This document shows positions 42,235 through 48,346 of a stretch of 48,346 bases of DNA, one piece after another. This DNA is from JAEYFP01 sp964579795 (GTDB lineage: Bacteria > Bacillota > Clostridia > Lachnospirales > Lachnospiraceae): NCBI GenBank assembly GCA_964579795.1, contig CAZOHM010000020.1:1-48346 (forward strand). Direction: 5' to 3'. Each line of letters starts with the position of its first letter. Positions within the stretch are counted from its first letter, which is position 1. The position numbers were made by a program, and so were the translations under genes. The notes beneath the pieces are model-generated. The model did not search any database. It saw only the letters and a program-made list of their open reading frames with translations, and was not told where the DNA came from.

Positions 42235-42939
42235 TTACTCTGTCGTACTTTCTTCGTCGTCGCCATCAGAATTTGAAGCTTCTGCTACTTTGTTCAGTTC
42301 AGCCAGCTTTGCCTCATATTCTTTCAGAGTTGTCAGCTGCTTATCAGTAATGAAAGTCTTCTGATAGTCGGTCATATCATCATACACTGTTCTCAGGTTT
42401 TTAATTACATCAGAATAACCTGTTGTAAGATTACCAATTGTAGGAAGCTGACCAAGAGATGTTGAAAAATCAGCTGCAAGACTGGATGCTACATAATAAT
42501 CATAGTCAATGATTGTATCCAGTGTATCCAAAGCATAGTCATTGCCATTTACATGCAGGTATGCTTTATTGTTCTCATTGATTACGTAATCAACTTTTCC
42601 GAGAACTGCACTTGTCTCGCCTGTTGTTTCAGATGTAACTTTCAGCATTACGTACTGACCAACCAGCGAAGATGCTCGCTGTAAATCCATAGAAGCACTC
42701 AAATTCTGCATCTGCTCAAGTTCCGAGAATGTTGCAAACTGAGAAATATACTCTGTATTTGATGTCGGTTCCAACGGATCCTGATACTTCATCTGTGCAA
42801 CCAAAAGCTGCAAAAAAGCATCCTTATCCAATGAACTGGTATTCTCAGTTGTTGATTTAACATTTGTATTTCCACTCTCAGTTGTTTTAGTTGAAGAATA
42901 TACAAGTTCTCCATTTACTACTGATGCTGATAAAGACAT
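42235..42939 (-). CDS. flgD: Flagellar hook capping protein FlgD
   Basis: 234 aa. N-terminal signature LDKDAFLQLLVAQMKYQDPLEP and SNTEYISQFATFSELEQMQNLS. Then a short SH3/TUDOR-like segment (about 95-145). FlgD caps the growing hook and guides FlgE assembly. The C-terminal 90 residues are helical and acidic, ending DGDDEESTTE, not the usual FnIII-type end. Start ATG 24 bp downstream of fliK's stop. Confidence 0.92.
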   Translation of the reverse strand: MSLSASVVNGELVYSSTKTTESGNTNVKSTTENTSSLDKDAFLQLLVAQMKYQDPLEPTSNTEYISQFATFSELEQMQNLSASMDLQRASSLVGQYVMLKVTSETTGETSAVLGKVDYVINENNKAYLHVNGNDYALDTLDTIIDYDYYVASSLAADFSTSLGQLPTIGNLTTGYSDVIKNLRTVYDDMTDYQKTFITDKQLTTLKEYEAKLAELNKVAEASNSDGDDEESTTE

Positions 42940-42963
42940 TTGCGCTCACTCCTTTCCCATTTA

Positions 42964-44409
42964 TTATGCAGTAAAGTCCACACTGTTTCCATTCATGGTC
43001 ATCACTGCTGCTGCAAGTTGTTCTTCTTCATCAAGTTCTTCCAATTCATCTGCATCCAAATCGTTCAAATTCAGATTTTGTTTTCTGCGAACCTGATCAT
43101 TTTGTGTCTGCTGCTCTCCTGCATTGTTCTCATTGCTCTGATTTAATCCTCTGTCCAGATCATAATTTGCGATTGTTACTTCAATTGCCTCAACTTTCTG
43201 ACCTTGTGCTTCAAATGTTTCCTGAAGATGCACAAGCTGTGTTTCCAAGGCTGCCTTTACCGCTTCGTTCTGTACAAGAAGCTGTGCTGTTATGATACCA
43301 TTCTGAGCTGAAATCTGCATGTTTACTGTTCCAAGGCTTGCTGGATGAAGCTGCATTTCCATAGATGTTACATCTGGTCCCATATTGACCTTGATTGTTT
43401 CTGTAACCTGATGTAAAACCTCTTCACCGTTAACATATGACTGTGCAAACTGCTTAACCGTTTCTACAACTTCGCCTACACTGTTTGTCGTTGTTGTTGT
43501 CGTCTGCTGTGCCTGTCCAAACATTTCGCTGTTTGACTCTTCAAATTGATTATCTGCATTCCCCTTTGAAGTATTATCAGGAAGCACTAATCCTTTTGAA
43601 TCATTTTCTGACTCTGTAACCTGTTCATTTGCCATCGGAGCAGTTGTTCTTGTTTCTTCGCTGTGCATAACTTCAACCTTTATTACTGGAGCGCCAGCTT
43701 TTTCCACAGGAATATCTGTTTTATCACCTACCGAAATATCACCATTAACCATTTCTTCAGTCTCTGGATTTTCAAAAGTTCCACCTTCTGTCAGCAGCTG
43801 TTTTGCATCTCTTCCTTCAAGAATCTGAGCAAATTCTGCATCCGTCAAAGAAAATGTCTCCTTGATTTCATTGCTCATATTCTCTGCCATTTGCATAATT
43901 TCCTTCATTCCTTCATAAAGGTCAGCATTTGTTAACAGCGAAAGGGAATCTTCCATTCCGGAAAGTTCTAGCATGAGATCCTTAATACAATTCGGATTCA
44001 GCAAATCCTGTGTTGTCAATCCAAGTGTTTCCATTGCAGCTACAAGCTGTTCCTCTGAAATACCAAGTTCCTCTTTAATAGAATCTTTAATCTCATCGGT
44101 TTTTTCAACAATTGCCTCTGCAATCTTTGAATCATCCTTCACCTCATCAGGGGCTTTTTCAGTCTCCGTATTCTGACTTTCCAGATTTTTTCTACCTGGC
44201 TTCTCAACAACTGTATTTGACTGCTTTGCTCCAGTTGTCTGATTGACATTTCCGGTAGACTTACCAGACGTTTCACTCATCACTTTTGTGAATGAATACC
44301 CGTCCTGTTGCTTTTTGCTGCCAGCATCGGCTGTTTTGCTCACTTCTGCTGCTCTGCCCGCAACACCTGAAAGCATGTTTTTAACATCTGTTACTGTAGT
44401 GTTAGTCAT
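42964..44409 (-). CDS. fliK: Flagellar hook-length control protein FliK
   Basis: 481 aa. A long variable, polar N-terminal part (to about 330) and the conserved C-terminal Flg_hook domain (about 345-430) with MEMQLHPASLGTVNMQIS and ITAQLLVQNEAVKAALE. FliK measures hook length and triggers the FlhB switch. The ATG at 44409 has AGGAGG 6 bases upstream and starts MTNTTVTDV. The C-terminus ends in a D/E-rich tail. Preceded by a 115-bp gap. Confidence 0.93.
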   Translation of the reverse strand: MTNTTVTDVKNMLSGVAGRAAEVSKTADAGSKKQQDGYSFTKVMSETSGKSTGNVNQTTGAKQSNTVVEKPGRKNLESQNTETEKAPDEVKDDSKIAEAIVEKTDEIKDSIKEELGISEEQLVAAMETLGLTTQDLLNPNCIKDLMLELSGMEDSLSLLTNADLYEGMKEIMQMAENMSNEIKETFSLTDAEFAQILEGRDAKQLLTEGGTFENPETEEMVNGDISVGDKTDIPVEKAGAPVIKVEVMHSEETRTTAPMANEQVTESENDSKGLVLPDNTSKGNADNQFEESNSEMFGQAQQTTTTTTNSVGEVVETVKQFAQSYVNGEEVLHQVTETIKVNMGPDVTSMEMQLHPASLGTVNMQISAQNGIITAQLLVQNEAVKAALETQLVHLQETFEAQGQKVEAIEVTIANYDLDRGLNQSNENNAGEQQTQNDQVRRKQNLNLNDLDADELEELDEEEQLAAAVMTMNGNSVDFTA

Positions 44410-44524
44410 ACTTTTCCTCCTTTCTTCAGTTTTCAAGGTTCAAATTACTTTATTATAATTCGCTGTTAGCGAAGTATAATCAATAGATATATCGGCTTAT
44501 TTACCATATCACATGAGAGAAACA
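44410..44524 (-). promoter_or_regulatory. 115-bp intergenic region before fliK, possible internal promoter
   Basis: The largest gap in the flagellar operon. Minus strand: a perfect TATAAT (44457-44452) with only a weak -35 (ATTATA) 17 bases upstream; a small hairpin (TTCGCT/AGCGAA, 44459-44473) between them; and GCCGATAT (44496-44489), like a sigma-28 -10, but with no TAAA at the expected distance. An internal promoter is possible but not established. Confidence 0.3.
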
Positions 44525-45418
44525 TTAATCAGGATCCATAATCTTCGTAATCTGCGATGCAATTGTGGAATCCATTACACCAAGAATCTTTGCTCTGCTG
44601 TCTGTATCCATATTTCCAAGAATCTTTGCAACTAAATCCAGATTATCTGTCATCATTTCAAATATTGCAGCAGCCTGCTTCGGTTTCATCTCGCTGTAGG
44701 CTTTCACATATTCGCTCATTTCCTTATCTGTAGCCATTTGCTGAACAACTTGTTTATAAAGATACTCCGCATTTTCCGGATCTACTTCCTCATAATATTT
44801 TTTATATTCCTCAATATTAGGAGCATTTTCGGAAAAAACCACTTCCTCGTAAAACTCAGTCTTTACTTTTTGGAATTCGATCTGACTATCTTCAAAAGTC
44901 TTCAGACGTTTGATTTCTTCTCTGAGTAGAGAAAGCTCTTCATCATCTACAGTGCTGCTGTCCCCCTGCTGGTTTTCCAAATCAGCAATCTGATCATTCA
45001 ATCTGTCTATTTCCGCAACTGCATCAGCGAGTGTTTTATATTCGCTTGCGTCAGCAGCATCCTCTTCTGCGACACCGTCCGGCAAAATCAAATTGACAAC
45101 CGGAACATCCTTTAGAATCGGGTACAGAACATTAGAACCAAACCCTCCAATATCCAGTTTGATTAATAGTCCAAGAATTGCGAGCCAGATCAGTACAATA
45201 AAAATAATAATTAAAACAATAGAAGCCGAACCGCCTTCATCCTCGCTGTCTGCATCTGTGTACATTGTGCCGGAATCTGTTACTGTTGCATCAAACCCCT
45301 GTGTCTGCTGACTGTCTTTATCCTTATTTTTTTTTTCTTTTCGTTTTTTCTTCCTAGACGCTTTCCCAGTTTCTTCCTGTTCTTCGTCATCGACCATGTC
45401 ATTCATTTCCTTTGGCAT
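44525..45418 (-). CDS. MotE/YlxF-like flagellar protein (MgtE N-like domain)
   Basis: 297 aa. A charged, Lys/Glu-rich N-terminus, one membrane helix (about 68-92), a coiled coil (about 135-185), and a C-terminal MgtE N-like helical domain (about 225-297) with MKPKQAAAIFEMMTDN and ILGNMDTDSRAKIL. This layout matches YlxF of B. subtilis and MotE-type MotB chaperones. Position after fliJ and before fliK matches ylxF. Function is unsettled. ATG at 45418 chosen over GTG 45427 because GAGGAG lies 8 bases upstream. Confidence 0.85.
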   Translation of the reverse strand: MPKEMNDMVDDEEQEETGKASRKKKRKEKKNKDKDSQQTQGFDATVTDSGTMYTDADSEDEGGSASIVLIIIFIVLIWLAILGLLIKLDIGGFGSNVLYPILKDVPVVNLILPDGVAEEDAADASEYKTLADAVAEIDRLNDQIADLENQQGDSSTVDDEELSLLREEIKRLKTFEDSQIEFQKVKTEFYEEVVFSENAPNIEEYKKYYEEVDPENAEYLYKQVVQQMATDKEMSEYVKAYSEMKPKQAAAIFEMMTDNLDLVAKILGNMDTDSRAKILGVMDSTIASQITKIMDPD

Positions 45419-45423
45419 CAGTC

Positions 45424-45873
45424 TCACTCCTCTTTCTTCTGTCCATGCCGGTAACTAACAAGTTCATCGATTGCTTTACTTTCCTTAGATGCCTCGTCAA
45501 GCAGGAACTGCTCAAATTCTTTTTCTTTTAATTTATCATGCGTTTTACGTTCCTGCATTGCAGTCTGAAGTTTTATTCTTGCCGTCTCAACGTTCTTTTG
45601 CGCATGTTTCACTTCGAGTATCTGCAGTTTAACCTTATATTTCATAATTTCAACTGCCTGCTGTGTTTCTGTTATCTTTTGAATCTGTAGATTATCGGAA
45701 TACAGCCTTTTCAATTCGGATTCATAGCCACGTTGTCTTGCTTCAAGCGCTTTTAGCTTTTCCTCTTCTTCTCGAAGTTTTCCGTTCGCTATGGCAAATT
45801 CATTTTTTGCCTGCGATTCCATTTTAAGTTTAATATTCAGAATACTCTGCATGCGGTATAAAAATTTTGCCAT
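45424..45873 (-). CDS. fliJ: Flagellar export protein FliJ
   Basis: 149 aa, almost entirely coiled coil, rich in K, E and Q. FliJ links the FliI ATPase to FlhA in the export apparatus and resembles the gamma stalk of F-ATPase. N-terminal FLYRMQSILNIKLKMESQAK is typical. 50 bp after fliI, and its 3' end overlaps the start of the next gene. Confidence 0.92.
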   Translation of the reverse strand: MAKFLYRMQSILNIKLKMESQAKNEFAIANGKLREEEEKLKALEARQRGYESELKRLYSDNLQIQKITETQQAVEIMKYKVKLQILEVKHAQKNVETARIKLQTAMQERKTHDKLKEKEFEQFLLDEASKESKAIDELVSYRHGQKKEE

Positions 45874-45923
45874 AATGATATCCTTTGCTCAATATTCAAT
45901 TATAAGCCTTATATCAGTCTTTA

Positions 45924-47231
45924 TTAAAAAATCGCATACAAAAGCTCCAGCTCTTCTTCAAAAGTATATTTTGATTCCACATCCTGACACAAATATTCGT
46001 TAACCTGATCAATTTTTTGAATTGCAAAATCTATATTCTCATTTGCTCCGGTCTTATAAGCCCCAATATTAATTAAATCCTCTGCCTCGGTATATGTAGC
46101 AAGTACATTTTTCAGCTTTCCCGCAACTGTCTTATGCTCTTTGTCTGCAATCTGGCTCATACATCTGGATATACTCTGCAACACATCAATGGCCGGATAA
46201 TGATTTTTGTGTCCAAGTTTTCTGCTCAAAACAATATGTCCATCCAATATACTTCGTGCAGTATCTGTAATTGGTTCATTGAAATCGTCACCATCTACAA
46301 GTACTGTATACAATCCTGTAATTGAGCCCGTAGCAGAATTTCCAGCTCTTTCAAGTAATTTGGGCATTTCCGCATATACACTTGGCGGATACCCTCTTGT
46401 TACTGGTGGCTCTCCGCTCGCAAGTCCTATTTCACGCTGTGCCATAGAAAAACGAGTCAGGGAATCCATCATTAGTAATACATCTTTCCCTTGATCTCTA
46501 AAATATTCTGCAATTGCAGTTGCTGTCTTTGCTGCCTTTTTTCTGATAAGTGCAGGCTTATCTGACGTAGCAACAACAACAATCGACCGTTTCATGCCTT
46601 CTTCACCAAGATCTCGTTCAATAAACTCCCGAACTTCTCTTCCTCGTTCACCAATCAGCGCAATTACATTGATGTCTGCCTTTGTATTACGGGCAAACAT
46701 ACCAAGCAATGTACTCTTTCCTACACCGGAGCCTGCAAAAATTCCAATTCTCTGACCTTTGCCAATTGTCATCAGACCATCCACCGCTTTTACACCAAGA
46801 GGCAGGGGATCACTGATTATAACTCTCTCCAGTGGATCAGGTGGTGCTGCTTCTACCGGATATGTTTGATTTGTTTCAATTTCAGTTCCGTCGACTGATC
46901 TGCCAAGTCCATCCAAACATAATCCGAGTAATTCATCCCCGACATTAACGCTTAATGGAAACCCAAGATTCTCGACTATACAGCCATACCCAATGCCTTC
47001 TGTGTTCTCATAAGGCATTAACAATGTTTTATTATCTTTGAATCCAACAACTTCCGCAAGTACATACTTATCTGTCGCTTCATCAATGACAATGCGGCAA
47101 AGATCATCAAGCTTTGCATCCGGTCCGTTTGACTCAATCGTCAAACCAACAACATTTACAACTTTACCAAGTTTTTTAAAAAGGGGTTTTTCAGTCACCC
47201 TGTTGTATTTTGCAAAATCTATCAATTCCAT
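45924..47231 (-). CDS. fliI: Flagellum-specific ATPase FliI
   Basis: 435 aa, F1-beta-like ATPase. Walker A GSGVGKST (167-174), the family stretch GERGREVREFIERDLG, Walker B LLMMDSLTRFSMAQREIGLA. It energises delivery of export substrates. Standard length; start ATG 14 bp after the fliH stop. Confidence 0.97.
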   Translation of the reverse strand: MELIDFAKYNRVTEKPLFKKLGKVVNVVGLTIESNGPDAKLDDLCRIVIDEATDKYVLAEVVGFKDNKTLLMPYENTEGIGYGCIVENLGFPLSVNVGDELLGLCLDGLGRSVDGTEIETNQTYPVEAAPPDPLERVIISDPLPLGVKAVDGLMTIGKGQRIGIFAGSGVGKSTLLGMFARNTKADINVIALIGERGREVREFIERDLGEEGMKRSIVVVATSDKPALIRKKAAKTATAIAEYFRDQGKDVLLMMDSLTRFSMAQREIGLASGEPPVTRGYPPSVYAEMPKLLERAGNSATGSITGLYTVLVDGDDFNEPITDTARSILDGHIVLSRKLGHKNHYPAIDVLQSISRCMSQIADKEHKTVAGKLKNVLATYTEAEDLINIGAYKTGANENIDFAIQKIDQVNEYLCQDVESKYTFEEELELLYAIF

Positions 47232-47245
47232 ACTCCTATCAACGG

Positions 47246-48097
47246 CTAATCCTTCGTATAAGATAACAGCTTCAGCTCTTTTTCCAATAGTTCAAGCTCT
47301 GTACCAAGACTGCAGTCAAAAATACCACCTTCAGTTTCTACGAAGCACTGCATTGTTGGAAGCGTAAGATCTTCGATAATTTCAACCATATTGGTGCTGC
47401 CAATTCCTGCCAAAAGTTCCTGCTTATGTTCATTTACTAAGGCATAATCGTCTTTTGAAACATGTACAAGAAAATTTTTACCGCCTTCAATATTACGTAT
47501 TGTATCTTTTAACAAATACAAAACAAGTTCCTTTTTTGAAGATAAATCAATGTGAAAGATATGTGAATAAATACCTGTTAATACTTCAATAAACTGGGGT
47601 TCAATTTCTTCTAGTTTTTTTTCATAAGCTTCTTCAAGCTGCTGTTGCTTTGCTCTGTAAGTCTCTTCTGCTTTACTTGCCTTTTTCAGACCCTCATCAA
47701 ATCCTACCTGATACCCTTCATCATGTCCGGTTCTGATTGCATCTGCCTTGACCTTTGCAGCATCTCCCTTGGCAGTAAGTAATATAGAATCAGCTTCCGC
47801 CTGAGCAGAAGCAATTATCTGTTCTGCTTCTTCATTAGCGTTCTTAATTACTTCACCTGCCTGTTGTGTATCCATTTCGACCTTCTCAGGGTCCGCAAGC
47901 AGCTGTTCTACCTGGTCAGCATTTAAACCTGCTGTAAATCCTTCTGCAAAACTTTCGGATGAGTTTTCTTCTTCTAACAATGCTGTCAAGCTCTGAATTT
48001 TCTCTGCGACAAGTGTATTTGAATCGATGATTCGTTTGCCTTCTTCTTTCACAACAACATTATTAAACTTTACTAGATTCTTAGACAACGATCTCAT
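47246..48097 (-). CDS. fliH: Flagellar export regulator FliH
   Basis: 283 aa. Long alanine/glutamate/lysine-rich coiled coil (about 85-180) followed by the FliH/HrpE-like C-terminal domain (about 185-283). Binds FliI as the peripheral stalk. The ATG at 48097 has GGAGG upstream (GCGGAGGTG) and overlaps the fliG 3' end by 17 bases, so the two are translationally coupled. Confidence 0.9.
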   Translation of the reverse strand: MRSLSKNLVKFNNVVVKEEGKRIIDSNTLVAEKIQSLTALLEEENSSESFAEGFTAGLNADQVEQLLADPEKVEMDTQQAGEVIKNANEEAEQIIASAQAEADSILLTAKGDAAKVKADAIRTGHDEGYQVGFDEGLKKASKAEETYRAKQQQLEEAYEKKLEEIEPQFIEVLTGIYSHIFHIDLSSKKELVLYLLKDTIRNIEGGKNFLVHVSKDDYALVNEHKQELLAGIGSTNMVEIIEDLTLPTMQCFVETEGGIFDCSLGTELELLEKELKLLSYTKD

Positions 48098-48346
48098 CAC
48101 CTCCGCCACGCGAAATTACAATTTCAGCGGAGTCCTCAAGACGTCTAATTGTATTAACAATCTTCTGCTGTGCTTCTTCAACATCCTTCATACGCACAGG
48201 ACCCATGAACTCCATATCCTCTTTTATCATAACAGCTAAACGCTTTGACAGATTGTTGAAAATCGCATTCTGAACTTCTTCGTTTGCGCTCTTAAGAGCA
48301 ATTGCGAGATCGCTGTTGTCAACATCTCGAAGAACACGCTGGATTG
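48081..48346 (-). CDS. fliG: Flagellar motor switch protein FliG, C-terminal part (cut by window edge)
   Basis: The last 88 codons or so, ending at the TAA at 48081. The frame reads IQRVLRDVDNSDLAIALK, then AIFNNLSKRLAVMIKEDMEFMGPVR and MKDVEEAQQKIVNTIRRLEDSAEIVI, the FliG C-terminal domain, whose charged residues (R-DVD-DL, K-R, E-D) touch MotA to make torque. It is the first gene of the operon in this window. The usual earlier genes lie outside. Confidence 0.95.
   Translation of the reverse strand, partial: IQRVLRDVDNSDLAIALKSANEEVQNAIFNNLSKRLAVMIKEDMEFMGPVRMKDVEEAQQKIVNTIRRLEDSAEIVISRGGGDEIVV

Larger units (their letters stand above)
17291..48346 (-). other. fla/che operon (extends beyond the right edge)
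   Basis: Thirty-five minus-strand genes from fliG to the YceG-like gene run in one direction with mostly 2-50 bp gaps or short overlaps. The longest gaps are 115 bp (before fliK), 102 bp (before flbD) and 83 bp (before flgE). I see no internal terminator, so most or all are probably one transcript, with the promoter and the earliest genes (usually flgB, flgC, fliE, fliF) to the right of the window. Gene order agrees with the B. subtilis fla/che operon. Confidence 0.85.

Overview
The window is a chromosomal segment of a motile, low-GC Gram-positive bacterium. Gene content, strong AGGAGG-type ribosome binding sites and sequence style point to the Lachnospiraceae (Clostridia; Roseburia, Agathobacter or Butyrivibrio-like). 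I cannot name a species from sequence alone. Almost every gene lies on the minus strand, so functional order runs from the right end of the window to the left.

Right part (about 17.3 to 48.3 kb): one long minus-strand fla/che operon. In transcription order it holds fliG (3' part only), fliH, fliI, fliJ, a MotE/YlxF-like gene, fliK, flgD, a TIGR02530-type gene, flgE, flbD, motA, motB, fliL, fliM, fliY, cheY, fliO, fliP, fliQ, fliR, flhB, flhA, flhF, flhG, a PilZ/YcgR gene, cheB, cheA, cheW, cheC, cheD, a small membrane protein, the flagellar sigma factor, a DUF342/FapA-like gene, a small unknown gene, a DUF6115-like coiled-coil gene and a short YceG/MltG-like gene. Apart from a 115 bp gap before fliK and gaps of about 80 to 100 bp before flgE and flbD, genes are 50 bp or less apart or overlap. 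The order matches the Bacillus subtilis fla/che operon, with motAB, the PilZ gene and several small unknown genes added. The products build the basal body, export gate, hook, stator and C-ring, and sense and adapt chemotactic signals through CheA/CheW/CheY/CheB/CheC/CheD/FliY. No cheR, cheV, chemoreceptor or flagellin gene is in the window.

Middle part (about 7.8 to 17.3 kb): an accessory region of short transcription units. It has two tandem DegV-family fatty-acid-binding proteins followed by a YkgJ-type cysteine-cluster protein; an AEC-family transporter (plus strand); a three-gene unit of a VTC-domain polyphosphate-polymerase-like protein, a DUF4956 membrane protein and a DUF4353-like beta-helix lipoprotein; a rubrerythrin with a palindromic operator-like site; a CAP-domain exported protein (plus strand) with a catabolite-control-like site in its leader; and a CPBP intramembrane protease. 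The VTC/DUF4956/DUF4353 unit is the best candidate here for a little-described system.

Left part (1 to about 7.8 kb): a minus-strand envelope and translation operon of polysaccharide deacetylase, bactofilin, pyrH, frr, uppS, cdsA, dxr and rseP, closed by a perfect 14-bp terminator hairpin. Beyond it the 5' end of a Ser/Thr protein kinase gene, with its own good promoter, runs off the left edge. There are no rRNA, tRNA, CRISPR or insertion-sequence features that I can support.
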